Positions 43,811 through 53,353 of a stretch of DNA of 64,000 nucleotides are shown piece by piece; positions within the stretch are counted from its first letter, which is position 1, and every line of letters starts with the position of its first letter. The position numbers and the translations under genes were made by a program. Source of the stretch: Candidatus Competibacteraceae bacterium (lineage in GTDB: Bacteria; Pseudomonadota; Gammaproteobacteria; Competibacterales; Competibacteraceae); contig CP065007.1 of NCBI GenBank assembly GCA_016699715.1, positions 62,001 through 126,000 of the forward strand, written 5' to 3'. Under the pieces are notes generated by a model. That model saw only the letters and a list, made by a program, of their open reading frames with translations. It searched no databases and was not told the DNA's origin.

Positions 43811-45393
43811 GCACGGCATCGCATACCACCGATCATGATCACGATCATGATCACGGACCGGCGCACGGCCTGAGCCGCTGGTTGTTGACCACTAATCACA
43901 AGGATATCGGCACGCTTTACCTGCTGTTTTCCTTGATGATGTTTTTTATCGGCGGCGCGATGGCGCTGGTGATCCGCGCTGAGTTGTTCCAGCCGGGCCT
44001 GCAAATTGTCGATCCACACTTCTTTAACCAGATGACTACCCTGCACGCGCTGGTGATGATCTTCGGCGCGGTGATGCCTGCTTTTGTCGGGCTGGCCAAC
44101 TGGCTGCTCCCGATGATGGTCGGCGCGCCGGACATGGCGCTGCCGCGCATGAACAACTGGTCGTTCTGGATCATGCCGTTCGCTTTCACGCTGCTGCTAT
44201 CCACGTTGTTCATGCCCGGTGGCGGCCCGGCCGGTGGTTGGACCCTGTATCCGCCGCTGGTGTTGCAGACCGGTAGCGCTTTTCCGTTCGTGATCCTGGC
44301 GATCCACATGATGGGCGCCTCCTCGATCATGGGCGCGATCAACATCATCGCCACCATTCTCAACCTGCGCGCGCCTGGCATGACCCTGATGAAGATGCCG
44401 CTGTTCGTGTGGACCTGGCTGATCACCGCGTTCCTGCTGATCGCGGTGATGCCGGTGTTGGCCGGTGCGGTGACCATGCTACTGACCGACAAGTTTTTCG
44501 GTACCTCATTCTTCAACGCCGCCGGTGGTGGCGACCCGGTGATGTTCCAGCATATCTTCTGGTTTTTCGGCCATCCCGAGGTTTACATCATGATTCTGCC
44601 GGCATTCGGGATCATCTCGCAGATTATCCCGACTTTTGCCCGCAAGCCGTTGTTCGGTTACGCCTCGATGGTGTATGCGACTGCCTCGATCGCCTTTCTG
44701 TCCTTCATCGTCTGGGCGCATCACATGTTCACGGTGGGGATGCCGCTGGCTGGCGAACTGTTTTTCATGTACGCGACCATGCTGATCGCGGTGCCGACTG
44801 GAGTAAAGGTGTTCAACTGGATCTCGACCATGTGGCGGGGCTCGATGACCTTCGAAACACCGATGCTGTTCGCCATCGCCTTCGTGATTTTGTTCACGAT
44901 CGGCGGTTTCTCCGGGCTGATGCTGGCGATCGCGCCGGCCGATTTCCAGTACCAGGACACCTATTTCGTGGTGGCGCACTTCCACTATGTGCTGGTGCCG
45001 GGCGCGGTGTTCTCAATCATGGCCGGGGCTTATTACTGGTTGCCGAAGTGGACCGGCCACATGTACAACGAGACACTAGGCAAGCTGCACTTCTGGCTGT
45101 CGGTGATCGGGGTCAATGTGTTGTTCTTCCCGCAACATTTCCTGGGGTTGGCCGGCATGCCGCGCCGTATCCCCGACTACGCCTTGCAGTTTACCGAGTT
45201 CAACATGGTATCCACGGTCGGCGCGTTCCTGTTCGGTTTCTCGCAACTGTTCTTCCTCTATAACGTCATCCAGACCATTCGCGGTGGCGCGAAGGCGACG
45301 GATCAGGTTTGGGAAGGCGCGGAGGGTTTGGAATGGACCCTGAGTTCGCCGCCACCGTACCACACCTTCACCACCGCGCCAGAAATCAAGTGA
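43807..45393 (+). CDS. coxA: Cytochrome c oxidase subunit I (aa3-type)
   Basis: This 528-residue protein has twelve helices. Heme/CuB motifs are TTLHALVMIFG (low-spin heme His), FWFFGHPEVYIMILPAFG (CuB His and the cross-linked Tyr), WAHHMFTVG and VAHFHYVLVPG. The Glu of the D-pathway is in GHPEVYI. The N-terminus carries an unusual HTTDHDHDHDHG run that might bind metal. It is the proton-pumping catalytic subunit. It overlaps coxB by four bases. Confidence 0.97.
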   Translation: MSTASHTTDHDHDHDHGPAHGLSRWLLTTNHKDIGTLYLLFSLMMFFIGGAMALVIRAELFQPGLQIVDPHFFNQMTTLHALVMIFGAVMPAFVGLANWLLPMMVGAPDMALPRMNNWSFWIMPFAFTLLLSTLFMPGGGPAGGWTLYPPLVLQTGSAFPFVILAIHMMGASSIMGAINIIATILNLRAPGMTLMKMPLFVWTWLITAFLLIAVMPVLAGAVTMLLTDKFFGTSFFNAAGGGDPVMFQHIFWFFGHPEVYIMILPAFGIISQIIPTFARKPLFGYASMVYATASIAFLSFIVWAHHMFTVGMPLAGELFFMYATMLIAVPTGVKVFNWISTMWRGSMTFETPMLFAIAFVILFTIGGFSGLMLAIAPADFQYQDTYFVVAHFHYVLVPGAVFSIMAGAYYWLPKWTGHMYNETLGKLHFWLSVIGVNVLFFPQHFLGLAGMPRRIPDYALQFTEFNMVSTVGAFLFGFSQLFFLYNVIQTIRGGAKATDQVWEGAEGLEWTLSSPPPYHTFTTAPEIK

Positions 45394-45542
45394 GCAGCGT
45401 GCAAGCAGAGCCAAAAAACGCGGCCAAATCCGTCGGCGCCAACGATCGTGCCGCGCGGGTTGGCCGCACGGCGCTTGCGCTGGCCGTGCTGGCCGCGGTG
45501 TTCTACATTGGCTTCATTTTGATGATGGCGGTCTCTTCTTGA
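45390..45542 (+). CDS. Small single-pass protein between coxA and ctaG
   Basis: This 50-residue protein starts at a GTG that overlaps the coxA stop (GTGA). A hydrophilic N-terminus of about 25 residues precedes one membrane helix (TALALAVLAAVFYIGFILMMAV). Small proteins of this form are usual at this place in proteobacterial cox operons and are taken to be oxidase assembly or accessory subunits. The position and overlap support a real gene. Confidence 0.7.
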   Translation: MSSVQAEPKNAAKSVGANDRAARVGRTALALAVLAAVFYIGFILMMAVSS

Positions 45543-45555
45543 TCATGGAGGGGCG

Positions 45556-46113
45556 ATGACGATGGAAACCCGGGAAGCGGGCTTGGCGGTTGCCAATCGG
45601 CGGATGGTGCGACGCCTGCTTTTGTTAACGGCGGCGATGTTTGGTTTCGGTTTCGCGCTGGTGCCGCTGTACGATGTGCTGTGCCAGGTCACCGGCTTGA
45701 ACGGCAAGACGGATGGCCGCGCGGTGGCGGTGGTGGAGCCGATGAAGGTCGATGAATCGCGCACGGTGACCGTGGAGTTCGTCGCCAGCTTGAACTTGGG
45801 CGCGCCGTGGGAATTCGCGCCGCAGGTCACTCACATGCAGGTGCATCCCGGTCGGTTCTACCAGACCCATTTCTGGGCCAAGAATCTGGCCAACCAGCCG
45901 ATGACCGGTCAGGCGATACCTAGCGTTGCGCCGGGATTGGCGGCATCGCATTTTCAGAAGATCGAGTGCTTCTGCTTCAACCACCAGCGATTCCAGGCCG
46001 GAGAGAGCAGGCAGATGCCGGTCACATTTCGCATCGATCCAGATTTGCCGCCCGACGTGCGCACGGTGACGCTGTCCTATACTTTTTTCAGAATTGACGA
46101 CGCGGGCGGTTGA
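45556..46113 (+). CDS. ctaG: Cytochrome c oxidase assembly protein CtaG (Cox11)
   Basis: This 185-residue protein has one N-terminal helix (about 20-42) and a periplasmic immunoglobulin-like domain. The copper-binding motif is ECFCFNHQ; the conserved PLYDVLCQVTGLNGKT and FRIDPDLPPD are present. It delivers copper to the CuB site of subunit I. It lies 13 bases after the small gene, inside the cox operon. Confidence 0.95.
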   Translation: MTMETREAGLAVANRRMVRRLLLLTAAMFGFGFALVPLYDVLCQVTGLNGKTDGRAVAVVEPMKVDESRTVTVEFVASLNLGAPWEFAPQVTHMQVHPGRFYQTHFWAKNLANQPMTGQAIPSVAPGLAASHFQKIECFCFNHQRFQAGESRQMPVTFRIDPDLPPDVRTVTLSYTFFRIDDAGG

Positions 46114-46168
46114 TGGACGATCACCCGACTGCATAATGAATGCCATACCTGATAAGGGGGAGATGCCA

Positions 46169-47041
46169 ATGACGCACGCGGAGCATGCGCCAGACCACTA
46201 TTACGTACCCACACAAAGCCACTGGCCAATCATTGCCACCATCAGTCTGTTTACATTGATGTTGGGTGGGGCCACGCTGCTGAATGGAGGGGGCAGCACG
46301 CTGCTGCTGACCGGGTTTGCACTCATTGTGATCACCATGTTCGGCTGGTTCAGCACGGTGGTCCGCGAGAGCGAGAAGGGGCTTTACAGTGACCAGATGG
46401 ACCGATCCTTCCGCTGGGGAATGGGCTGGTTCATCTTTTCCGAAGTGATGTTCTTCGCGGCATTCTTCGGCGCCCTGTTTTACGCACGCACCTATTCGGT
46501 ACCGTGGCTGGGCGGGGAAACCAACCACGGCGTGCTGACCCACGGCCTGCTCTGGTCCGGCTACGAAGCGGTTTGGCCCACCAACGGGCCGAGTGATGTC
46601 GGTGGTTTCTTCGCGCCGATGCATCCTTGGGGATTACCGGCCATCAACACCCTGATCCTGCTCAGCAGTGGCGCGACGCTCACTTGGGCGCATTGGGGAC
46701 TGATCGAGGAGAATCGCTCGCAATTGCTGAAAGGCTTGGCGGCGACAGTCGCTTTGGGCGTGCTGTTCCTTTGCCTTCAGGCCTACGAATACAGCCATGC
46801 CTACCATGCCTTGCACCTGACCCTGGGTAGCGGTATCTATGGGTCCACCTTCTTCATGATCACCGGATTTCACGGTTTGCACGTGACCATTGGGGCGATC
46901 ATTCTGGCGGTGATGCTATTTCGTAGTTTGGCTGGACACTTCACCCCGCAGCGGCATTTTGCCTTTGAGGCGGCGGCTTGGTACTGGCACTTCGTGGATG
47001 TGGTTTGGCTGGGATTGTTTATCTTCGTCTATTGGTTGTAA
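46169..47041 (+). CDS. coxC: Cytochrome c oxidase subunit III
   Basis: This 290-residue protein has seven helices. Motifs are FRWGMGWFIFSEVMFFAAFFGALFYAR, QAYEYSHAYHALHLTLGSGIYGSTFFMITGFHGLHV-type helix segments and the ending AAAWYWHFVDVVWLGLFIFVYW. The ATG at 46169 has AAGGGGG eight bases before it; an in-frame ATG at 46163 is too close to that site. It stabilises the core and proton uptake. Confidence 0.96.
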   Translation: MTHAEHAPDHYYVPTQSHWPIIATISLFTLMLGGATLLNGGGSTLLLTGFALIVITMFGWFSTVVRESEKGLYSDQMDRSFRWGMGWFIFSEVMFFAAFFGALFYARTYSVPWLGGETNHGVLTHGLLWSGYEAVWPTNGPSDVGGFFAPMHPWGLPAINTLILLSSGATLTWAHWGLIEENRSQLLKGLAATVALGVLFLCLQAYEYSHAYHALHLTLGSGIYGSTFFMITGFHGLHVTIGAIILAVMLFRSLAGHFTPQRHFAFEAAAWYWHFVDVVWLGLFIFVYWL

Positions 47042-47057
47042 GTCGCGGTGTTTCCGG

Positions 47058-47264
47058 CTACAGGCCATGCGGGGAAATGATCCCGGTGGCGTAGGCCAGC
47101 ATCAGTAGGACGAACAACCCGATCGATAGCACGATCCGCACGGTCAGCGCCTTGACCGTGCGGGGGCTGCGCCGCCCTCCATCGCGAATCAGGAAGACCA
47201 ACCCGGACCCCAGACTAGCGAGAATCATCAGCAGAATGAGGATGACGATGATCTTGAATATCAT
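47058..47264 (-). CDS. DUF2909 twin-helix membrane protein
   Basis: This 68-residue protein has two helices (about 3-27 and 44-64) separated by RDGGRRSPRTVKALTVR, the DUF2909 pattern. Members occur next to coxC and surf1 in many gammaproteobacteria, in the same opposite orientation as here. Function is unknown. The ATG at 47264 starts directly at the first helix. Confidence 0.85.
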   Translation of the reverse strand: MIFKIIVILILLMILASLGSGLVFLIRDGGRRSPRTVKALTVRIVLSIGLFVLLMLAYATGIISPHGL

Positions 47265-47364
47265 GGATGGCGCTGTTCCGGTCGGGGAGGGGATAATTGT
47301 CGCGAGTATACCCGAAACGGGCGAGCCATTGACGGCGCGTCCCACAGCGAGGGTTTGACGCGGA

Positions 47365-48096
47365 ATGCGATTTGGAGCATGGCATTTCTGTCCGGGCCGC
47401 GCGTCCACCATCGCCGTGCTCTTGTTGTTGCCCGTGTTGCTGATGTTGGGTTACTGGCAGCTGGACCGAGCGGCGCAGAAAGCGGAACTTCAGACCACTT
47501 TCGCCAAGCGGTTTGCACAGCCGCCGGTGGATCTGACCGGAGTCGACCCCGCCGATTCCAGCAATCGTTACCTCCATGTGGTCGCTAGCGGTCGTTACGA
47601 CGGCGCGCATCAAATGCTGCTGGATAACCAGGTGCATGACGGTCAGCCGGGTTACCATGTGCTGACTCCACTGCGAATGGCTGGAGACGCTATCCTGATC
47701 GACCGTGGTTGGGTGCCGCTGGGAGAGTCCCGGCAAGTGTTGCCGGATATCGGAGCGTCCACGGACGACATAACCATCGGCGGTTGGCTGGCGCAGCCTC
47801 CGTCCCCGGGCTTGCGCTTGGGCGATGCGGCTGGAGCTGACCAGCACTGGCCGCGAGTGGTGCCTTATGTCGATTACCAACGATTATCCGCAATCCTCGG
47901 ATATCCGTTGCAACCGGCGGTGATTCTTCTGGTTCCGGAAGCCCCAGGAGGCTACTGGCGTGACTGGCGACCCCAGTTCGGCGGTTTTGGACCGGAACGC
48001 CATCGCGGTTATGCCGTACAATGGTTTGCTTTGGCGGTGGCCTTGATTATTCTTTACATCTTTGCCAGCGTGCGCCGGTTGCCGCGTTCGGAATGA
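47365..48096 (+). CDS. SURF1 family oxidase assembly protein
   Basis: This encodes 243 residues. Helices at the N-terminus (about 15-33) and C-terminus (about 215-235) flank a periplasmic domain, the SURF1/Shy1 layout. Motifs include LGYWQLDRAAQK, GYHVLTPLR, ILIDRGWVP and HRGYAVQWFALA. It helps insert heme a into subunit I. It overlaps the next gene by four bases. Confidence 0.93.
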   Translation: MRFGAWHFCPGRASTIAVLLLLPVLLMLGYWQLDRAAQKAELQTTFAKRFAQPPVDLTGVDPADSSNRYLHVVASGRYDGAHQMLLDNQVHDGQPGYHVLTPLRMAGDAILIDRGWVPLGESRQVLPDIGASTDDITIGGWLAQPPSPGLRLGDAAGADQHWPRVVPYVDYQRLSAILGYPLQPAVILLVPEAPGGYWRDWRPQFGGFGPERHRGYAVQWFALAVALIILYIFASVRRLPRSE

Positions 48097-48728
48097 GCCC
48101 TGCGATGAGTGTCGATTCGGTTTCAGTCAATCCCCCTTCAAGTCCAGCGTCTTGGCGGCAGCGGTTGTTCCTGCTGTTGGTCGTTGCCTGTTTTGCGCTG
48201 CCGCTGGTGACTGCCTGGTTGCTGGTTGACCATTGGCGGCCCGCGGGTTCCGTGCAGCACGGTGAATTGCTGGATCCGGCGCATCCCCTGAACTTGCGGT
48301 TTGATCTGGCGGAGAAAAATCGCGTCGACAACGCGACGTTGCGGGGCCGCTGGGCACTGGTTTATCTCGGTTCGGCCGAGCAATGCGATTCGCGCTGCCA
48401 AACCGCTCTATACGACATGCGGCAAGTACGCTTGGCGCTGGGCAAGGATATGAGCCGGGTAGTCACCCTGTTGCTGTTGGATACAATGCCCGAGGATGGA
48501 TTGCGCCGGTGGCTGAGCACCGAACACGCAGCCATGCTGCTGGGTTGGGCCGACGCCAAGATCCGAAACTCCCTGCCCGAAGCGTTCGGCCAGCCGAGGC
48601 TGTCCGGCGATTGGGTCTATTTGCTGGATCCGCTGGGCAACCTGCTGATGCGCTACCCGATTACGGTCGATCCGAGCGGCATACTCAAGGATCTGAAACG
48701 GTTGCTGCGCTTATCCGAGATTGGATGA
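48093..48728 (+). CDS. Sco-like thioredoxin-fold protein of the cox operon
   Basis: This 211-residue protein has one N-terminal helix (about 22-44) and a periplasmic thioredoxin-like domain. A CxxxC motif, CDSRC, follows RWALVYLGSAEQ, as in Sco proteins. The later His ligand expected before YLLDPLGN is replaced by a Ser or Gly (RLSGDWVYLL). It may therefore have a redox rather than copper-carrying role. It lies between SURF1 and ctaA, where a similar gene is common. Confidence 0.75.
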   Translation: MSPAMSVDSVSVNPPSSPASWRQRLFLLLVVACFALPLVTAWLLVDHWRPAGSVQHGELLDPAHPLNLRFDLAEKNRVDNATLRGRWALVYLGSAEQCDSRCQTALYDMRQVRLALGKDMSRVVTLLLLDTMPEDGLRRWLSTEHAAMLLGWADAKIRNSLPEAFGQPRLSGDWVYLLDPLGNLLMRYPITVDPSGILKDLKRLLRLSEIG

Positions 48729-48731
48729 CAC

Positions 48732-49742
48732 ATGCGGTCAATGACTTTCCTGCGTTTGGCTTGGGTCACGTTGGCGCTGACCTTCGTAGTGGTGGTGCTG
48801 GGTGCCTATGTGCGGCTGTCGGATGCCGGTCTGGGCTGTCCGGACTGGCCTGGGTGCTACGGGCACCTGGATGTGCCGGACCAAGTCGAACAGATCGCCG
48901 CGGCCAATGCGGTTTATCCTCATCGGCCGGTGGAGCCTGACAAGGCATGGAAAGAAATGATCCACCGTTATTTTGCCGGCACCCTGGGGTTGTTGATTCT
49001 GGCGTTGGCGGTTCTGGCCTGGCGTCGGCGGCGCGAGCCAGGTCAGCCGGTCGCACTACCGCTGGCCTTGCTGGGGTTGGTCGTCTTTCAGGCGCTGCTC
49101 GGCATGTGGACGGTAACCTGGCAGCTGAAACCGGTGGTGGTCATGGCGCACCTGCTGGGCGGCCTGACAACGTTGAGCCTGCTGGCCTGGCTGGTTTTAC
49201 GGCAGGGTCGCTACGGGACAAGTGACCCGCTGACTGTCGGCGATCGGGCACTGCGGGGTTTTGCCGCGCTGGGATTGCTGCTGCTGGTGGGGCAGATTGC
49301 ACTGGGCGGTTGGACCAGCGCCAATTACGCCGCGCTGGCTTGCCCGGATTTTCCGACCTGCCAAGCTCACTGGTGGCCGCCGCTGGATTTCCGGGAGGCG
49401 TTCACCCTGTGGCGAGGACTGGGGATTTCCTACGAAGGTGGTGTGCTGGGTAACGATGCCCGGGTGACCATTCATATGATGCACCGTCTGGGTGCCTTGG
49501 CGGTGCTGCTCTATCTCGGTTGGCTCGTCTGGCGGTTGCTGGCTCCATCCCGAAGTCGAAACCTGCGGATGATCGGTTTGGCGATCGCGGTTTTGCTCTG
49601 TGTCCAACTCGGCCTCGGAATCGCCAATGTGCTGATGCGGCTGCCGCTGCCGGTGGCGGTTGCCCACAACGGCGGTGCCGCGTTGCTGTTGCTGGCGTTG
49701 GTGACGCTTAATTATTTGCTCCGGCCGGAAACCGCCCGATGA
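48732..49742 (+). CDS. ctaA: Heme A synthase CtaA (COX15)
   Basis: This 336-residue protein has eight helices in two four-helix halves. Motifs are GAYVRLSDAGLGCPDWPGCYG with paired Cys, EMIHRYFAGTLG, VVMAHLLGGL, HMMHRLGAL and VAHNGGAALLL, which supply the heme His ligands. It oxidises the heme O methyl group to heme A. It overlaps ctaB by four bases and supplies the aa3 oxidase. Confidence 0.95.
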   Translation: MRSMTFLRLAWVTLALTFVVVVLGAYVRLSDAGLGCPDWPGCYGHLDVPDQVEQIAAANAVYPHRPVEPDKAWKEMIHRYFAGTLGLLILALAVLAWRRRREPGQPVALPLALLGLVVFQALLGMWTVTWQLKPVVVMAHLLGGLTTLSLLAWLVLRQGRYGTSDPLTVGDRALRGFAALGLLLLVGQIALGGWTSANYAALACPDFPTCQAHWWPPLDFREAFTLWRGLGISYEGGVLGNDARVTIHMMHRLGALAVLLYLGWLVWRLLAPSRSRNLRMIGLAIAVLLCVQLGLGIANVLMRLPLPVAVAHNGGAALLLLALVTLNYLLRPETAR

Positions 49743-50656
49743 TGTCCACCACTATTCAGACCCTGCGTGCTGGATTCCGCCGCCATGGGCGAGACTATCT
49801 GGAACTGACCAAGCCGCGAGTGGTTGCCCTGATTACGTTCACCGCGATGGTTGGCATGTTGCTGGCGACCCCGACGATGGTTCCGTGGCCGATCCTGCTG
49901 TTCGGGTCAAGCGGTATCGCGCTGATGGCCGGCTCCGCCGCCGCCATCAACCATCTGGTGGATCGGCGGGTGGACGCCATCATGATGCGTACCTGTCGCC
50001 GGCCTTTGCCCAGCGGCCAGTTGGAGGCATGGCAGGTGCTGAGCTTCGCCCTGGCCATCGGCACGCTGGGTTTGGCTTTGCTGTTGGCGTTCACCAACCC
50101 ATTGACGGCGGTGCTGACTTTTATCTCGTTGATCGGTTATGCGGTGGTTTACACCTTGTTCCTCAAACGGGCGACGCCGCAGAACATCGTCATCGGCGGC
50201 GCGGCCGGCGCGGCCCCGCCGCTACTGGGCTGGACGGCGGTGACCGGTCAGGTCGATTCGGGCGCGCTGCTGCTGTTTTTGATCATCTACGTCTGGACCC
50301 CCCCGCATTTCTGGGCGTTGGCGATCCATCGCCGCCGCGATTATGCCGACGCCGACATCCCCATGTTGCCGGTGACGCACGGTGTCGCTTTCACCCGGTT
50401 ACACATTCTGCTGTATACCATTCTGCTGTTTCTGGTCACATTGCTACCCTTCCTGACCGGCATGAGCGGCTGGATTTACTTGGCTGGCGCCGTCCTGTTG
50501 GGCATCCGTTTTCTCAGTTATGCGGCCCGCTTGTTCGCGACCGGCGACGATCGGCTCGCGCTGCCGACATTCGGGTTTTCCATCGTTTATCTGTTCGGGT
50601 TGTTCGCCGCGCTGATGCTGGACCACTACTCCTCCCTTCTGTTCGAGTGGCTCTAG
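49739..50656 (+). CDS. ctaB: Protoheme IX farnesyltransferase (heme O synthase)
   Basis: This 305-residue UbiA-family membrane enzyme has the two Asp-rich motifs INHLVDRRVDAIMMRT and DYADADIPMLPVTHG, and the P-R-PLPSG segment. It farnesylates heme B to heme O for CtaA. It is the last gene of the aa3 oxidase run; the 200-base space after it carries the promoter region of the cbb3 operon. Confidence 0.95.
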   Translation: MMSTTIQTLRAGFRRHGRDYLELTKPRVVALITFTAMVGMLLATPTMVPWPILLFGSSGIALMAGSAAAINHLVDRRVDAIMMRTCRRPLPSGQLEAWQVLSFALAIGTLGLALLLAFTNPLTAVLTFISLIGYAVVYTLFLKRATPQNIVIGGAAGAAPPLLGWTAVTGQVDSGALLLFLIIYVWTPPHFWALAIHRRRDYADADIPMLPVTHGVAFTRLHILLYTILLFLVTLLPFLTGMSGWIYLAGAVLLGIRFLSYAARLFATGDDRLALPTFGFSIVYLFGLFAALMLDHYSSLLFEWL

Positions 50657-50728
50657 CTCCGAAACAAGCCGCTTCCCAAGGTTGGGTCCCCAAGACCGGT
50701 TATTTTTCGTAATATTAGCTAATGCTGA

Positions 50729-50758
50729 TTGAATAAACCCTTTGCTCATTAGTAGAAT
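50729..50758 (+). promoter_or_regulatory. Candidate promoter of the ccoNOQP operon
   Basis: TTGAAT and TAGAAT are separated by 18 bases, about 100 bases before ccoN, in the most AT-rich part of the space. No clear FNR/ANR box (TTGAT-N4-ATCAA) was found, although cbb3 operons are usually controlled by such a regulator. Confidence 0.3.
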
Positions 50759-50860
50759 AGACCGCCGTCCAGACCCACTGGACCCACTTCCACAACAATG
50801 ATAAGCATCGGAAAACACCCGAAAAGCTTCTAACTTATGGCTTGCTAAGGAGACTTGGAG

Positions 50861-52309
50861 ATGGCCCAAAGCTCAGCATTGCCGGTCGAGCAATATAATT
50901 ACGACATCGTCCGCAAGTTCACCATCGTGGCCATGGTGTTTGCGGTGCTCGGCATGAGCGTCGGCGTTTTTATCGCCAGCGAACTGGCCTGGCCCTTCCT
51001 TAATTTCGATATTCCCGCCCTGACGTTCGGCCGGCTGCGTCCGGTTCACACCACACTGGTGATCTTCGGTTTTGGCGGCAGCGCGCTGTTTGCCACCTCT
51101 TATTACGTGGTCCAGCGGACTTGCCAGGCGCGGCTGGCCTTTCCCTGGCTGGCCGAGTTCACTTTCTGGGGCTGGACCGGCGGTGTGGCGCTGGGCGCGT
51201 TGACTTACATGCTGGGCATCACGCAGGCCCGTGAATACGCGGAATTTGAGTGGCCGCTGGACATCGCCATCACGCTGGTCTGGGTATCCTACTTCGCGGT
51301 CTACGTGGAAACCCTGCGTCGCCGAAGCCAGCCGCATATCTACGTGGCTAACTGGTTCTATCTGGCGTTCATTCTGGCCGTCGCCCTGTTGCACATCTTC
51401 AACAACCTGGCGGTGCCGGTGAGCCTGACCAAGTCCTATAGCCTGTTTGCCGGCGTGCAGGACGCCATGACTCAGTGGTGGTACGGTCACAACGCGGTGG
51501 GCTTTTTCCTGACCGCCGCCTTCCTCGGCATGATGTACTACTTCGTGCCCAAGCAGGCCGGTCGGCCAGTCTATTCCTACCGCTTGTCGATCATCCATTT
51601 TTGGGCGCTGATTTTCCTGTATATGTGGGCCGGTGGTCACCATTTGCATTGGACCTCACTGCCCGATTGGGTTTCGACTCTGGCCGCGGCCTTCTCCATC
51701 CTGCTGTTGATGCCCTCCTGGGGCGGCATGATCAACGGTATCATGACCCTCTCGGGTGCCTGGGACAAACTGCGTTCCGACCCGATCATGTTGTTCCTGA
51801 TTACCTCGCTGTCGTTCTACGGTATGTCCACCTTCGAAGGTCCGCTGATGTCGTTGAAGAGCGTCAACGCCCTGTCGCACTACACTGACTGGACCATCGG
51901 CCATGTGCATTCCGGCGCGCTGGGCTGGGTGGCATTGGTCACCTTCGGTTCTTTCTATCACCTGATCCCGCGCTTGTGGGGCGCCAAGATGTATAGCCAG
52001 ACCCTGGTCTACGTCCACTTCTGGCTGGCCACCATCGGCATCGTGCTGTACATCACTTCGATGTGGGTCGCCGGCATTGGCCAGGGACTGATGCTGCGCA
52101 GTTTCGACGACTACGGCAACCTGGCCTACACCTTCATCGAGACGGTCGAGTTCATGCATACCCCGTATGTGTGGCGGGCCTTGGGCGGCGCGTTCTTCGT
52201 CGCCGGGGTGTTGGTCATGGTCTACAACATGGTGATGACCCTGCGGGTGGCCCAGCGCGAGCAGGCGGCCATCGAGGCCAAGCTGGCCGCGAAAATGGCG
52301 AAAGCCTGA
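50861..52309 (+). CDS. ccoN: cbb3-type cytochrome c oxidase subunit I
   Basis: This 482-residue protein has twelve helices. Heme and CuB ligands are visible: RPVHTTLVIFGFGG, WWYGHNAVGFFLTAAFLG (with the C-family cross-linked Tyr in YYFVP nearby), GGHHLHWTSLP and HVHSGALGW. It is the catalytic subunit of the high-affinity oxidase used at low oxygen. The ATG at 50861 has AAGGAGA seven bases before it. Confidence 0.97.
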   Translation: MAQSSALPVEQYNYDIVRKFTIVAMVFAVLGMSVGVFIASELAWPFLNFDIPALTFGRLRPVHTTLVIFGFGGSALFATSYYVVQRTCQARLAFPWLAEFTFWGWTGGVALGALTYMLGITQAREYAEFEWPLDIAITLVWVSYFAVYVETLRRRSQPHIYVANWFYLAFILAVALLHIFNNLAVPVSLTKSYSLFAGVQDAMTQWWYGHNAVGFFLTAAFLGMMYYFVPKQAGRPVYSYRLSIIHFWALIFLYMWAGGHHLHWTSLPDWVSTLAAAFSILLLMPSWGGMINGIMTLSGAWDKLRSDPIMLFLITSLSFYGMSTFEGPLMSLKSVNALSHYTDWTIGHVHSGALGWVALVTFGSFYHLIPRLWGAKMYSQTLVYVHFWLATIGIVLYITSMWVAGIGQGLMLRSFDDYGNLAYTFIETVEFMHTPYVWRALGGAFFVAGVLVMVYNMVMTLRVAQREQAAIEAKLAAKMAKA

Positions 52310-52335
52310 GCGGATGATAGCGGAGATAATCAGCG

Positions 52336-53070
52336 ATGCGACATGAACATATCGAAACCAATTCTGGCCTGATGATCGTGCTGATCCTGCTGGTGATCAG
52401 CATCGGCGGCCTGGTGGAAATCGTCCCGCTGTTCTACATCAATGAGACGGTCGAGAAGGTGGACGGAGTGCGTCCCTACACCCCGCTGGAGATGCGCGGC
52501 CGCGACATCTACGTTCGCGAAGGCTGCTATCTGTGCCATTCCCAGCAGATCCGCCCGTTCCGCGACGAGTGGCTGCGCTACGGCCATTATTCGCTGGCGG
52601 CGGAATCGCAGTACGACCATCCGTTCCAGTGGGGCTCCAAGCGTACCGGTCCCGACTTGGCGCGGGTGGGCGGCAAGTATTCCAGCCAGTGGCATGTGCA
52701 GCACTTGAAGGCGCCGCGCTCGGTGGTGCCACAATCCATCATGCCCAACTATCCGTGGTTGCTTGAGACCGATCTGGATTATTCCGATTTGGCCGCTCGA
52801 ATGGGCGCTCTGCGGGTAACCGGAGTGCCGTATTCGCTCACCCAGCAGGAATACGACGCCAATGTCGAGCGGTTTGGCCAGGAGGTTGCCGACCAGTTGG
52901 ATATCAGCCAAGCGCAGGACAGTCTGATGAAACAAGCGCACGAGAAGGATTTCGACGGTATTCCCGGTCGGATCACCGAGATGGAAGCGCTGGTCGCGTA
53001 TCTGCAGGTATTGGGTACCATGGTGGATTTCACCAAGTACGACGAAGGCTACTTCACTACGTTCCGCTAA
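52336..53070 (+). CDS. ccoO: cbb3-type oxidase subunit II (monoheme cytochrome c)
   Basis: This 244-residue protein has an N-terminal membrane anchor (about 13-35) and one heme c site, REGCYLCHSQQIRPF. PNYPWLLETDLD and the Met-ligand region around PQSIMPNY match the family. It passes electrons from CcoP to CcoN. It starts 26 bases after ccoN. Confidence 0.97.
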   Translation: MRHEHIETNSGLMIVLILLVISIGGLVEIVPLFYINETVEKVDGVRPYTPLEMRGRDIYVREGCYLCHSQQIRPFRDEWLRYGHYSLAAESQYDHPFQWGSKRTGPDLARVGGKYSSQWHVQHLKAPRSVVPQSIMPNYPWLLETDLDYSDLAARMGALRVTGVPYSLTQQEYDANVERFGQEVADQLDISQAQDSLMKQAHEKDFDGIPGRITEMEALVAYLQVLGTMVDFTKYDEGYFTTFR

Positions 53071-53119
53071 CGATCTGAACCGTGCCCCCTCTCAAGGGGC
53101 CGGATGGAGTCTCTGCCTG

Positions 53120-53353
53120 ATGTTTGACTGGCTGATGTGGTTCACTCACATGGAGAATTCCAAGCCACTGGCGCTGGTGCTGTTTTTCGGAGCCTTCTGC
53201 GGCGTCTTGATTTATGTCTTTGCCAGCAAGCGCCGCGCCAATCGGTTGGAATCCTACAAATACATTCCGCTTGACGATGATGGCCCGTTGCAGCCCAGCA
53301 CATCACAGGCCGAGCACCATTCCCAATCCCGTAAGGTGATGGACAATGAGTGA
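53120..53353 (+). CDS. ccoQ: cbb3-type oxidase subunit CcoQ/FixQ
   Basis: This 77-residue protein has one helix (about 16-34, PLALVLFFGAFCGVLIYVF) and a polar tail with SYKYIPLDDDGPL, typical of CcoQ. It stabilises the complex. An in-frame ATG at 53150 is an alternative start. It overlaps ccoP by eight bases. Confidence 0.88.
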   Translation: MFDWLMWFTHMENSKPLALVLFFGAFCGVLIYVFASKRRANRLESYKYIPLDDDGPLQPSTSQAEHHSQSRKVMDNE

